DNA of 40,027 nt from an uncultured Pseudomonadota bacterium (GCA_949295935.1 CASFMW010000013.1:1-40027); one strand, 5' to 3'; numbered from the stretch's first letter, positions 1 through 7,824 are shown. A program made the numbers and translations. Notes: generated from the letters alone by a model not told the origin.

Positions 1-1
1 T

Positions 2-100
2 GAAGAAGTAAAGTCTAAAGTTGAAAATTATATCTATTATTATAATAATGAACGTTATCAATGGAACTTAAACAAAATGACACCGGCTCAGCGCCGATGA
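2..100 (+). CDS. IS3-family transposase, C-terminal fragment (cut by window edge)
   Basis: Reading from base 2 gives 32 residues and a TGA stop. The peptide contains YYYNNERYQWNLNKMTPAQR, the typical end of the integrase-core (DDE) transposase OrfB of IS3-family elements, where a YN.eR.q..L..mTP.q pattern closes the domain. The 5' part lies outside the window, so I cannot tell whether the copy is intact. The element's probable right terminus follows about 50-70 bases downstream. It differs in sequence from the transposase fragment at the right edge of the window, so the two edges carry two different elements. Confidence 0.75.
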   Translation, partial: EEVKSKVENYIYYYNNERYQWNLNKMTPAQRR

Positions 101-146
101 CATTTGCTTAATTCCATTTAACTTTCCCCCCGGGACTTTTTTACTT

Positions 147-170
147 GCCCAATTTTCGGGGGACAGTTCA
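147..170 (+). repeat. Probable terminal inverted repeat of the left IS3-family element
   Basis: Read on the minus strand this begins TGAACTGTCCCCCGAAAATT. That has the TG...CA end and the C-rich 'TGAACTG.CCCC' form seen at IS3-family termini. It lies 47 bases after the transposase stop. The matching left end and the target duplication are outside the window, so the exact boundary is inferred. Confidence 0.5.
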
Positions 171-190
171 AAATCGGGGTTTTTTACAAA

Positions 191-2056
191 TTAACGTAAT
201 TTTTCAAATTTCTTTGCCATAAAGAGTTCCATATTTTTTATTGGTTTAGGTATTTTTATCTCTTCAACACTTATACCAAAAGATTTCTCTGGCTCTATGG
301 TTTTATCAATTTTCTTAGCTAATGTATTGCGAGAACGGGCCAAACTGTTATGTTTTAACTTTAAATTTTTTTGAACTCTTTTGATGGAAGCAAGCAATTC
401 TGATTTTGCTTGCTTATCAAGATGTTTCAAGGAGAAATTAGTATAAGCCCCAGATTCAATTAATAAATCCAAAACTTTTCTTTTCTGAGGAGTATCTTTT
501 ACGGAAAGAGCAAAATCCAAAATAGTTAAGTCCTTATCAACGACTTGACAAACATCAGCACCGGCCTTAATCCACAAGTCAACATTTTTAGGATTTCTAA
601 GCTGGAAAAATAAGGGAGAAAAATAAACTTTTTCAGGAGCAATATTTACATTATGAGGGTTATTTTTCATCTGCTTAAGAATATCTCTTTGTTCAAAGAA
701 GCAGTATTTATAATAAGACATTAACTTATTAAATTCTGGATTATTTTGATTTTGTTCCAATACATTATCCATGTTTTTCAGTACATTATTAATAAAATTC
801 TTTTTCTTTGGAGCATTAAACATTTTAGCAATAATATTCACGTCTTTGCGCCGACTTTTATCAGAAAAATTTTTTTTATGGAAACGCTTTGCCAGAATTG
901 TTCTCATAAACTCTTCAGTGTATCTTTTTAATCCTAAAGCTTCATCAATGGCAGCAACACCTCCATGAAGCCTTATCACACTTTCTATTGCTTTAATATT
1001 ATCCGGCAAAGAAGGATTAATTGGACACTCTAATAGTTCTACAAGCTTGTTAATGTTTTGATTTTTTAATTCATTGTGTTTACTTATTTTTTTTCTAATA
1101 TCTTTTCTCTTTTTTCTGCTTTTAAGATATTTATACATAGAGAAAGTAAAACGAAAAACAAAAGATTTTCCCAAATCGGTCAGATAACTGTGATCAATCG
1201 GGATTTTTCCGCGTTTTGTTTTATTGAGCTTCAAACTATGTTTTTTAAAAGCTTCAAAAGCTTTAGGAGAATAACAATTTTCCAATACCACATTTTCAGC
1301 AAAGTCAGAAACCTTAACAGGATTAAGACAACCGTCATTATCAAAAAACTTGCTTTGCTCTTTTCTTTTTCTTATATCCCAAGCCTGTTTTATTAAGCTT
1401 TTCATAACATTTAAAGAAGCATAATATTTTGAAAGATAATTGCTATTTCCATAAATAGTTTTACTTTCAACAAACCCTTTTAACACATGGGTAGCACCTG
1501 TATGTAGAGCGTAAAAAGCGATATTTGCAAAATCAAAATCGGATTCGGAGCGCAGTAGCAAAGAAAAATAAGCAAAACATTCCGCATGCATTTCATTCAG
1601 ATATAAATTATAATCGTTTTTAAGGGAATCAGGTTCTTTTTCAAAATCCAATCCAACATCTTGATAAAGTTTTTTCTTTTTATCACCATCAAAAACATTT
1701 AATGTTTTTTGAAGAGAATGAGCCGCCTCATGATAAAGGGTTGAAAGAGAATTATCATTATAAAAGGCGACAAATCCATTAAAATTTGTTCCTCCGCCAG
1801 ATTGAGCCTTTTGGGAATAAACCATAAATTCTCCGTTTGGAAGATACCTAAAAATCTGCTTATATATCAAATTTTTTATAACGTCCCTACGACTGATATT
1901 TTTAATTCGGCAAACGTCTGAAATAATTTTCTCATAATCATAATAGCTAGAGTTTTTTACATTTTCAGAATGAATATCATTATAGTTAAACATCGGTGTT
2001 TTAGTAAAATCCGAAAGTTTTTCTAAATCTTTTTTAACATCAGCAAATTTAACCAT
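191..2056 (-). CDS. Putative HEXXH metallopeptidase-like protein with C-terminal ankyrin-like repeats
   Basis: A large protein (621 aa from the chosen start) with no family I can name. Around residue 110 it has YHEAAHSLQK, an HEXXH zinc-peptidase motif, followed about 45 residues later by NEMHAECFAYF, whose glutamate could be the third zinc ligand of a gluzincin-like site. The middle is Lys-rich and helical. The last ~120 residues contain two ankyrin-like units (VDLWIKAGADVC..., VLDLLIESGAY). No signal peptide is visible. I start at MVKFADVKK (2056) because AGGAG lies just upstream; the open frame extends 26 residues further without a ribosome site. A peptidase plus ankyrin layout would suit a protein acting on host or partner proteins, but that is inference. 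Confidence 0.6.
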   Translation of the reverse strand: MVKFADVKKDLEKLSDFTKTPMFNYNDIHSENVKNSSYYDYEKIISDVCRIKNISRRDVIKNLIYKQIFRYLPNGEFMVYSQKAQSGGGTNFNGFVAFYNDNSLSTLYHEAAHSLQKTLNVFDGDKKKKLYQDVGLDFEKEPDSLKNDYNLYLNEMHAECFAYFSLLLRSESDFDFANIAFYALHTGATHVLKGFVESKTIYGNSNYLSKYYASLNVMKSLIKQAWDIRKRKEQSKFFDNDGCLNPVKVSDFAENVVLENCYSPKAFEAFKKHSLKLNKTKRGKIPIDHSYLTDLGKSFVFRFTFSMYKYLKSRKKRKDIRKKISKHNELKNQNINKLVELLECPINPSLPDNIKAIESVIRLHGGVAAIDEALGLKRYTEEFMRTILAKRFHKKNFSDKSRRKDVNIIAKMFNAPKKKNFINNVLKNMDNVLEQNQNNPEFNKLMSYYKYCFFEQRDILKQMKNNPHNVNIAPEKVYFSPLFFQLRNPKNVDLWIKAGADVCQVVDKDLTILDFALSVKDTPQKRKVLDLLIESGAYTNFSLKHLDKQAKSELLASIKRVQKNLKLKHNSLARSRNTLAKKIDKTIEPEKSFGISVEEIKIPKPIKNMELFMAKKFEKLR

Positions 2057-2106
2057 TTTTTTCTCCTGCAATAACAGGATTATAGCAGAAAATGGATTCG
2101 TTCGCA

Positions 2107-2142
2107 ATAAAAAAGGCGCTTGATTTTCAAGCACCTTTTTTA
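2107..2142 (-). terminator. Intrinsic terminator after the 2145-2780 gene
   Basis: A hairpin with arms AAAAAGG(c)GCTTGA and TCAAGC(a)CCTTTTTT starts three bases beyond the stop codon of the minus-strand gene and ends in a T-run on that strand. It separates that gene from the metallopeptidase-like gene, whose start is at 2056. Confidence 0.75.
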
Positions 2143-2144
2143 AG

Positions 2145-2780
2145 TCATTGCAAATGATTCATTACAGCTGTTACCCAACTTCCCTGGTTAGGATTAATTG
2201 TCAATAGTTTAATAATCTTAACTTTGATGTCAGGATAGATATTCACTAATCCGGCACTAGCGGTAAAGAACAAAATAGCGCGTTCACAGTTTGTGTCCTT
2301 AATCACATCAAGATGCTTAGCCAAAGCTAAAACCATGGAATAATAGTTTTTTGACTTTGTATTTTTTACAAAATCAAGCATATAATCGCTTGATAAAATT
2401 GTATAAATTGCATCCCAATTCCAATTGAACATATACATGGCACTATGACCGCTGACATTTGATTCAACATGAGCTTTAACAAAATCACAAAAAAGATCTT
2501 CACAGTTTTTCAAGATATTAGGATGCTTAGCAATAAGGTTGTAGAAAACACTTATTTGTGCATCAGGATTTTTGATAAAGTCTGAAAAGCTTCGCGGAAA
2601 ATCTTTTACAAATAACAATTGTGCTTGCTCAAGCATAACCAAAGCCGATTGCTGAATCACAGCCAAATGAGAACAATCTTCTGGGATAACCATAGAAGGC
2701 AAAGCCTGAAAAGCTTCCTTAGATTTTTCTAAAGAAAGCGTTGCACTTTCATAAAAAGTCGCAATTTGACAAACATTCAT
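2145..2780 (-). CDS. Hypothetical protein, 211 aa
   Basis: I do not recognise this protein. It is soluble and mostly helical by composition, with no signal peptide, no membrane segment and no obvious catalytic motif. It starts MNVCQIATFYESATL and has several Leu/Ala-rich helices. No clear ribosome-binding sequence precedes the ATG at 2780, and no in-frame alternative looks better. It lies 57 bases downstream of the HAD phosphatase on the same strand and may be co-transcribed with it. It ends directly at a strong hairpin terminator, which supports a real transcription unit. Low-GC composition matches its neighbours. Confidence 0.6.
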   Translation of the reverse strand: MNVCQIATFYESATLSLEKSKEAFQALPSMVIPEDCSHLAVIQQSALVMLEQAQLLFVKDFPRSFSDFIKNPDAQISVFYNLIAKHPNILKNCEDLFCDFVKAHVESNVSGHSAMYMFNWNWDAIYTILSSDYMLDFVKNTKSKNYYSMVLALAKHLDVIKDTNCERAILFFTASAGLVNIYPDIKVKIIKLLTINPNQGSWVTAVMNHLQ

Positions 2781-2837
2781 ATGACAATAATTTTAAGTTA
2801 ATAATAAAAATAAGCGGAAAGAAATTTAAGCTGAAAA

Positions 2838-3515
2838 TTATTTTTTGTCAAACAAAAATTGCTTAAGCTCATCCATAGAATAAAAAATGTTTTGAATTCC
2901 GAGAGCTTTAACTTTGTCTACATAGGCTTGATGTTGATAAATTTCGCTGCCTAAAAAAGCAACAACCGACATATTAGCGCGAATTGCCGCGGTCATACCG
3001 GCAATAGAATCTTCAATAACAAGACAATCTTGTTGTTTTTCTCCCATTTTTTCAGCCGCATAAAGAAAAAGGTCAGGTTCAGGTTTTCCGCGTTTAACGC
3101 AGTCAACGGTGAAAATATACTCGTCAGGAATAAGACCTCGGATGCCAATGACGTCTATTTTATGCATTGTTTTTGAGCGAATACCACCGGTTGCAATGCA
3201 TTGTTTAAAAGTTTTATTTTTGAGAATATCAAGCACGCCGTCAAAAAGGTCAAGACCTTCCGTATCCATGGATTTCAAATCTATATCTAAAACATCAGCC
3301 CAAAACTTGTCATCAGTTTCATATCCCATTTTTTGAAGAATAACTTTTTTTGTGCTGTCGCTGGTTCCACCAAAATGACTATTTATCTCATCGAAAGAAA
3401 AATTGAGTCCAAGGCGGTCTTTAAAATAGGCTTGGCGATTTTTAAGCCAAACTTTTTCTGAATCGGCAATCACACCGTCAAAATCCCATATAAGCAATTT
3501 AAAATTATTAATCAT
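2838..3515 (-). CDS. HAD-superfamily phosphatase, beta-phosphoglucomutase-like (copy 1)
   Basis: A 225-aa haloacid dehalogenase-type hydrolase. Motif I is IWDFDGVIADSE (about residues 9-20), with the nucleophile Asp and the acid/base Asp two residues later. A helical cap domain follows. Motif II is CIATGG (Thr), motif III is the Lys in KRGKPEPDLF, and motif IV is VIEDSIAGM. This matches subfamily IA/PGMB-like enzymes that act on small phosphorylated metabolites; the substrate cannot be read from sequence. It is clearly paralogous to the protein at 6119-6811 along most of its length. It lies divergent from mnmE. Confidence 0.85.
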   Translation of the reverse strand: MINNFKLLIWDFDGVIADSEKVWLKNRQAYFKDRLGLNFSFDEINSHFGGTSDSTKKVILQKMGYETDDKFWADVLDIDLKSMDTEGLDLFDGVLDILKNKTFKQCIATGGIRSKTMHKIDVIGIRGLIPDEYIFTVDCVKRGKPEPDLFLYAAEKMGEKQQDCLVIEDSIAGMTAAIRANMSVVAFLGSEIYQHQAYVDKVKALGIQNIFYSMDELKQFLFDKK

Positions 3516-3700
3516 AAAATTTACAACCTTTTCAAGAAAAATATTAACCTCGTCTAAAGCTCACAGAGAGGAATTTAACGCATTCTATGACATCTTTATT
3601 AACTTTCAATAAACAAGCGCTCTATGAGGCCAAAAAACGCCTTTTTTAAGACTTGCATAAAAGAACGAATTTTATTATACCAAATAATAAGGAGAACAAA

Positions 3701-5044
3701 ATGGATAATAAAACAATTTATGCTTTATCAACCGTCAGTGGCAAATCTGGCGTTGCCATTATCAGAATTTCAGGCAACCATGCTTTGGAAGCCGTTCGAC
3801 TGATGACAAATATAAAAGACAAAGAAATAAAACCGCGTTATGCTTATTATACCAAATTAAGAGATGTTAAAAACGCTCAGGTGATTGACAATGTTTTAAT
3901 GCTTTATTTCAAAGCACCGAATTCTTTTACCGGAGAAGACATTGTTGAATTTCATACCCATGGTTCTCGAGCTGTTATAGCCAGTGTAATTAAAAATCTT
4001 GGAAAGATAGAAGGCTTTCGCATGGCCGAAGCCGGAGAGTTTTCCAAACGTGCCTTTTATAATAATAAAATGGATTTGACCGAAGCTGAAGGTTTGGCTG
4101 ATTTAATTGATGCCGAAACCGAGGCTCAGCAAAAATATGCTCTGCGCCAAATGGAAGGAAATTTAAAAAACATCTATGAGGAATGGCGCGCGGAGCTGGT
4201 TGAGATTGAAGCTTATCTTGAAGCTTTCATTGATTTTCCTGAAGAAGAAATACCGGATGATATTACCAAAAAAATCGAAAACAGTGTATTTAAACTGCAA
4301 AAAGCGATTGAAGAACACTTGTCAGCCGACAAAATCGGAGAAAGATTAAGAGAGGGATTCCGCGTCGTTATTGTCGGCCGCCCAAACGCCGGAAAATCAA
4401 GTCTGCTTAATGCGATTGCCAAAAGAGATGTCGTGATTGTTTCAGACATTGCCGGCACAACACGTGACGCCATAGATATACACTTGGATTTAAAAGGCTA
4501 TCCGGTTATTATAACCGACACCGCCGGAATCCGTGAAACCGAAGAAGCTATTGAAAAGCAAGGGGTCGAAATTGCTTATAAAAAAATCCAAGATGCTGAT
4601 ATGTTAATCGCAATCTATGATGCTTCAACAGACAGTGTTCAACTTTTTGATAATATTAAAAAGAGCTTTGATGGTGAAATTATCTATGTAGCAAACAAGT
4701 GCGATAAATTAAGCGCGGAAGAAAAACAACAACAAGATAAAGAAGGCCGCATTTTAATTTCAGCAAAACATCATGATGGTATTGATAATCTGTTGAATAA
4801 AATCAGCGAAGTTATTGCTGATAAATTTACCTCTAATTCAAATACGATTATCACCCGCGAGCGCTACCGTGAAGCTTTGAATGAATGTCTTGATAATCTG
4901 AAAACCTTTAGCTTGAATAAGGAAATCGAACTAAGTGCTGAAGATATTCGTCTCTCCGCTCGTGCGATTGGCAAAATTACCGGCCGCATAGAGGTTGAAG
5001 AAATCTTGGATAAAATCTTCGGTAGCTTTTGTATCGGAAAATAA
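3701..5044 (+). CDS. mnmE: tRNA uridine-5-carboxymethylaminomethyl(34) synthesis GTPase MnmE
   Basis: 447 aa, the usual length. MnmE works with MnmG to add the cmnm5 group at wobble uridine 34 of certain tRNAs, using methylene-tetrahydrofolate and GTP hydrolysis. The N-terminal folate-binding domain begins TIYALSTVSGKSGVAIIRIS. The inserted G domain shows G1 GRPNAGKSS (about residue 225), TTRD, DTAG (about 271) and NKCD (about 331). The C-terminus ends in the conserved FCIGK with its essential Cys. I start at 3701 because AAGGAG precedes it; the frame is open 16 codons further upstream. It carries one in-frame copy of the dispersed ATTTAAA motif (4281) and a copy just after its stop. Confidence 0.97.
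   Translation: MDNKTIYALSTVSGKSGVAIIRISGNHALEAVRLMTNIKDKEIKPRYAYYTKLRDVKNAQVIDNVLMLYFKAPNSFTGEDIVEFHTHGSRAVIASVIKNLGKIEGFRMAEAGEFSKRAFYNNKMDLTEAEGLADLIDAETEAQQKYALRQMEGNLKNIYEEWRAELVEIEAYLEAFIDFPEEEIPDDITKKIENSVFKLQKAIEEHLSADKIGERLREGFRVVIVGRPNAGKSSLLNAIAKRDVVIVSDIAGTTRDAIDIHLDLKGYPVIITDTAGIRETEEAIEKQGVEIAYKKIQDADMLIAIYDASTDSVQLFDNIKKSFDGEIIYVANKCDKLSAEEKQQQDKEGRILISAKHHDGIDNLLNKISEVIADKFTSNSNTIITRERYREALNECLDNLKTFSLNKEIELSAEDIRLSARAIGKITGRIEVEEILDKIFGSFCIGK
4281..4295 (+). repeat. Dispersed motif copy inside mnmE
   Basis: ACAGTGTATTTAAAC, read in frame as part of N-S-V-F-K-L. One of 16 same-strand copies of the ACACYGTATTTAAAC family in this window. Confidence 0.7.
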
Positions 5045-5047
5045 ATA

Positions 5048-5088
5048 AACACTGTATTTAAAAAATATAAAAAACACCGTATTTAAAC
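5048..5088 (+). repeat. Two dispersed motif copies just after the mnmE stop
   Basis: ACACTGTATTTAAA (from 5049) and ACACCGTATTTAAAC (from 5074) lie 25 bases apart as a direct repeat, beginning four bases after the mnmE stop codon. Confidence 0.75.
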
Positions 5089-5106
5089 TCTGTAAATTTA
5101 AAAGTC

Positions 5107-5135
5107 TTGTTAAAAGGCTAAAAATAGAGTACACT
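5107..5135 (+). promoter_or_regulatory. Sigma70-type promoter for the 5161 gene
   Basis: TTGTTA, a 17-base spacer, then TACACT, about 25 bases before the ATG at 5161. A strong ribosome site (GGTGGGAG) lies between. Confidence 0.5.
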
Positions 5136-5160
5136 AAAAAAAACAAGGTGGGAGATAGAA

Positions 5161-6057
5161 ATGTCCCAAGAAAAAACAAATAATAAAGAAGATAAAAAAC
5201 AAGCTGTCATATTAGACGTTGACGGCGTTTTAAACAGTTATTCAAACAGCCGATTTTATTTTCAGTTTATATTTAAGAGTTTTAGAAATATGGCAAAAGT
5301 CCGCAGCCGAAAAGAGCTGCTGAAAGAACTTCCGAAATTAAAAAAGCACGGTGGCCCGAATGCCCTATTCTCTTTCGCTAAAGAATTTTGTAGGGATGAT
5401 TATACTTTTGAAGCCTATAAAAATAATTTAATTAACAGTCTGAATTTTAATTTGATAAAACATGATCCTTCTCTTCGTCGTATGATGAAAAATTTAAGCA
5501 ACTATGGAGATATTTGCGTTAGAAGCGACGGCTTAACAGATATATCTTACGCGGCATGGCAAAGAGTAATTGAAGACAGACCTTCCGCCAGTATTAAATA
5601 TCATTTGAAAACCAACAAAAACGGAGAAACTTTCCGAACAACGGATTTTAATAACCAAAACATCACCATAAGCGGTATCGAAGATAACGGTTTTAAGGTA
5701 AAAACGGATTTAGAAAGCTGGAAAAAGTTTTCGGATAAGCATAAGATAGATTTAGATAAATCGGTTTTAATTGATGACAGTCGCGACAATCTTGATACGG
5801 CAAAAAAATTAAACATGACAACGGTTCATATCAGCAAACTTGATAGCTTATTGCAAGGAACGGGATTGGGAACAATCTATAATCACAGCCTATCGGATAT
5901 TTTGGGTGAGAGATTAAGCTCAACCTTAAAAAGACTAAAAATTTCATACGGTAAAAAGGTTGATTTAAAACAATTGTTCAAAGCCCTACTGCAAGGAAAG
6001 TCCGAAGAAAAAGAAACAGCCAACGCCCTTCGAAATAACTTGTCTTTTGAACGTTAA
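5161..6057 (+). CDS. HAD-like hydrolase-related protein, 298 aa
   Basis: Starts at 5161 behind a strong GGTGGGAGA ribosome site. The N-terminus has VILDVDGVLNS (about residues 16-26), a HAD motif I with both aspartates. Near residue 200 SVLIDDSRDNLDTAKKLNM matches motif IV (DD) plus the following helix of HAD hydrolases. The cap region between is larger and less familiar than in the two other HAD proteins here. The last ~60 residues form a Lys-rich helical extension. Phosphatase or nucleotidase activity is likely from the fold; the substrate is unknown. It is inserted between mnmE and mnmG and has three dispersed motif copies directly after its stop. Confidence 0.7.
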   Translation: MSQEKTNNKEDKKQAVILDVDGVLNSYSNSRFYFQFIFKSFRNMAKVRSRKELLKELPKLKKHGGPNALFSFAKEFCRDDYTFEAYKNNLINSLNFNLIKHDPSLRRMMKNLSNYGDICVRSDGLTDISYAAWQRVIEDRPSASIKYHLKTNKNGETFRTTDFNNQNITISGIEDNGFKVKTDLESWKKFSDKHKIDLDKSVLIDDSRDNLDTAKKLNMTTVHISKLDSLLQGTGLGTIYNHSLSDILGERLSSTLKRLKISYGKKVDLKQLFKALLQGKSEEKETANALRNNLSFER

Positions 6058-6124
6058 AACAATGTATTTAAAGTAAATAAAACGCTGTATTTAAACTTTT
6101 TTGTAAAATACACCGTATTTAAAC
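6058..6124 (+). repeat. Triple array of the dispersed motif between convergent genes
   Basis: Three direct copies: ACAATGTATTTAAAG (6059), ACGCTGTATTTAAAC (6082) and ACACCGTATTTAAAC (6110), spaced 23 and 28 bases. The first starts at the stop codon of the 5161 gene. The last overlaps the stop codon of the minus-strand HAD gene (6119-6121). The array fills the whole intergenic space. Confidence 0.8.
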
Positions 6125-6811
6125 TTTTTTGGGTGAAGATTTTTTTTCATATTCATAAATAAGTGCTTCATGCAAATCTTCCATTGTTTCAAAAACATTA
6201 TCCGCACCGGTTTTAATGCAAATGTTACGATAGGCATCATTATTATTAGCCTCGGCACCGATAAAAGCAAAAACTTTCATACCGGCGCGTTTTCCGGCTT
6301 TAATTCCATCAAGTGAATCCTCAACAACAATACAGTCTTGTATGGGATACCCCATTTTTTTAGCCGCTAAAAGAAACAAATCGGGAGCGGGTTTGCCATG
6401 TTGAACCATATCAGCCGTAAAACAATTTTCTTTTGAAAAATAACAATCAATTCCGACGGCATGATTTTTGGTGTTGTTCTGATATTCAGTACCACCTGTT
6501 GCGATGCATTGTGAGAAACGTGAATCCTTAAAAATCTCCTCAACCCCTTTTGTTAAGGTTAGAAGATTTTTCATACCATAATCATGAAGTTTATTGAGCT
6601 TAACCTTAAAACCATCATCAATTTTAAGATTCGGAAAAGATTTCTCAAGACGTACAGCCTTATCTTTTTCTGAAATTCCGATGAGTAAATCTCTTTTTTC
6701 TTGTTCGCTAAGAATTATATTTTTCTCGCTTTTTAACAGCTTTGCCCAGTTATTCGCCCAAATGCCGTCACTGTCACAAATAACGCCGTCAAAGTCCCAA
6801 ATAATCAGCAT
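6119..6811 (-). CDS. HAD-superfamily phosphatase, beta-phosphoglucomutase-like (copy 2)
   Basis: 230 aa. Motif I is IIWDFDGVICDSDG at the N-terminus, motif II CIATGG, motif III the Lys in QHGKPAPDLF, motif IV VVEDSLDGIKAG. It matches the 2838-3515 protein in all motifs and in the surrounding sequence, including the tail AFIGAEANNNDAY against AFLGSEIYQHQAY, so the two are paralogs with distinct cap regions. I start at ATG 6811, about ten bases after AAGGAGA; a TTG three codons upstream is too close to that ribosome site. Its stop codon lies inside a dispersed motif copy read antisense. The substrate is unknown. Confidence 0.85.
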   Translation of the reverse strand: MLIIWDFDGVICDSDGIWANNWAKLLKSEKNIILSEQEKRDLLIGISEKDKAVRLEKSFPNLKIDDGFKVKLNKLHDYGMKNLLTLTKGVEEIFKDSRFSQCIATGGTEYQNNTKNHAVGIDCYFSKENCFTADMVQHGKPAPDLFLLAAKKMGYPIQDCIVVEDSLDGIKAGKRAGMKVFAFIGAEANNNDAYRNICIKTGADNVFETMEDLHEALIYEYEKKSSPKKV

Positions 6812-6883
6812 GATAAACAATCTCCTTTTATATCAAATTAGCATGATTTAAATAAAAGTAAAGCTATAGCAAAGCAGATTTTC

Positions 6884-6911
6884 TTGACCTTTCGGCAGAA
6901 TTGAATAAGAT
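6884..6911 (+). promoter_or_regulatory. Sigma70-type promoter for the esterase gene
   Basis: TTGACC, a 16-base spacer, then TAAGAT, about 25 bases upstream of the ATG at 6937, followed by the ribosome site AGAGAAGGA. Confidence 0.5.
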
Positions 6912-6936
6912 TTAGAAATAAGAGAAGGAAAAACAA

Positions 6937-7500
6937 ATGAAAAAACTCGTATTTTTACATGGTGCTGGTTCGGATAAAACAGCATACCACGATTTGATGA
7001 TAAAGCTTGCAGATTTATTTAAAGCAGAGCTCGTTTGTTTTAATGCCCCACTTTCCCACCCAACTAAGAAAGGAAAATTCATCTGGTTTAATAAAGTTGT
7101 GCAAAATGGCCGAAGAGATGCTGTTAGAGAAGATTATTTTGAATCGCTAAACTATATTAAAGATAATCTTAAAAAAATAAGTAAAGATACAAAAGACATA
7201 ATTTTAGTCGGACATTCTCAAGGAGGTGGCATGGCCGCCCATGTTGGGCTGGAACTAAATTTAGAGGCCGCCGTAAGTTTTTGCGGCGACTTGCCTTACA
7301 ATATTGAGTATCATAATAATTCTCAAACTCCGATTTACTGGTTTGAGGCCGGAAAAGACGGTTATATTGATGACAACCGTAAAGCATCATATAAATTATT
7401 GAATGAAATCGGGGAAAGACTACATTATCAAATCTTACCTGATAGCACCCATACCGAGTTTGAAAAAGAAGCCTTTGAATCTTTAAAACACCGTATTTAA
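6937..7500 (+). CDS. Alpha/beta-hydrolase, predicted esterase
   Basis: 187 aa, a short serine hydrolase. It begins KKLVFLHGAGSDKTAYHDLM with an oxyanion-loop HGxG. The nucleophile elbow is GHSQGGGMA (Ser about residue 91). A downstream Asp in the WFEAGKDGYIDD segment and the His in DSTHTEFE complete a plausible triad. It resembles the YpfH/phospholipase-carboxylesterase type of predicted esterase. No signal peptide, so it is probably cytoplasmic. Good AGAGAAGGA ribosome site and own promoter. Its last codons and stop (KHRI-stop) are formed by a copy of the dispersed motif, and a hairpin terminator follows. Confidence 0.8.
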   Translation: MKKLVFLHGAGSDKTAYHDLMIKLADLFKAELVCFNAPLSHPTKKGKFIWFNKVVQNGRRDAVREDYFESLNYIKDNLKKISKDTKDIILVGHSQGGGMAAHVGLELNLEAAVSFCGDLPYNIEYHNNSQTPIYWFEAGKDGYIDDNRKASYKLLNEIGERLHYQILPDSTHTEFEKEAFESLKHRI

Positions 7501-7502
7501 AG
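7487..7502 (+). repeat. Dispersed motif copy forming the esterase stop codon
   Basis: ACACCGTATTTAAAG; the TAA inside the motif is the stop codon of the esterase gene. Confidence 0.75.
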
Positions 7503-7505
7503 CAC

Positions 7506-7535
7506 AAAAAAATCCGCGAAAGAGCGGATTTTTTA
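7506..7535 (+). terminator. Intrinsic terminator after the esterase gene
   Basis: Arms AATCCGC and GCGGATT around a six-base loop, flanked by an A-run and a T-run. It begins six bases after the stop codon. The A-run makes it potentially active on both strands, so it could also serve the decayed minus-strand gene next to it. Confidence 0.85.
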
Positions 7536-7541
7536 CTAAAA

Positions 7542-7730
7542 TTACAAAAGAACATCGGCAACATCAATCAAACTGATTTGACGGTCTTTGCTATTAAAAT
7601 GAAACTCAACGGAATACTCCCATAACAGTTATTATTTTTACTTCCTTCCCAACAAGCTTTTAACTTATCGCAGTAAGCTTCTTCCCCATAGAAATAATAC
7701 ATTCCTTGCTTCTTCAATCAAATTCTTCAT
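7542..7730 (-). pseudogene. Decayed or frameshifted small gene (about 60 residues)
   Basis: The 444-base gap between the esterase and mnmG is not empty. On the minus strand, coding-like sequence runs through three frames in turn: MKNLIEEARN, then MYYFYGEEAYCDKLKACWEG, then EYSVEFHFNSKDRQISLIDV ending at a stop at 7542-7544. No single frame is open throughout, so at least one and probably two indels separate the pieces. The residue mix looks like a real protein, not chance AT-rich translation. I do not recognise the family. The remainder of the gap (7731-7944) is AT-rich, with one dispersed motif copy and no other gene that I can see. Confidence 0.45.
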
Positions 7731-7808
7731 AATACAAATATTTTAATAATGAAACATACAAATAAATAATGTAAAAAACTCATACCTAATTATCTAAAAA
7801 TTTTTTGA

Positions 7809-7824
7809 AACACTGTATTTAAAC
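7809..7824 (+). repeat. Dispersed motif copy upstream of mnmG
   Basis: ACACTGTATTTAAAC in the AT-rich noncoding stretch about 120 bases before the mnmG start. Confidence 0.75.

Noticed and set aside
1076..1396. 106-codon open frame on the + strand inside the metallopeptidase-like gene
   Set aside because: Antisense, low-complexity Phe/Ile/Lys composition typical of the complement of a Lys-rich gene, and no ribosome site.
3627..3647. Hairpin AGGC...GCCT plus T-run before mnmE
   Set aside because: Only a four-base stem; too weak to list as a terminator and placed upstream of a plus-strand gene without another gene to end on that strand.
5048..6124. Dispersed motif as intrinsic terminators or IS ends
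   Set aside because: No hairpin forms within or between same-strand copies, and no transposase or flanking target duplication is associated with them.
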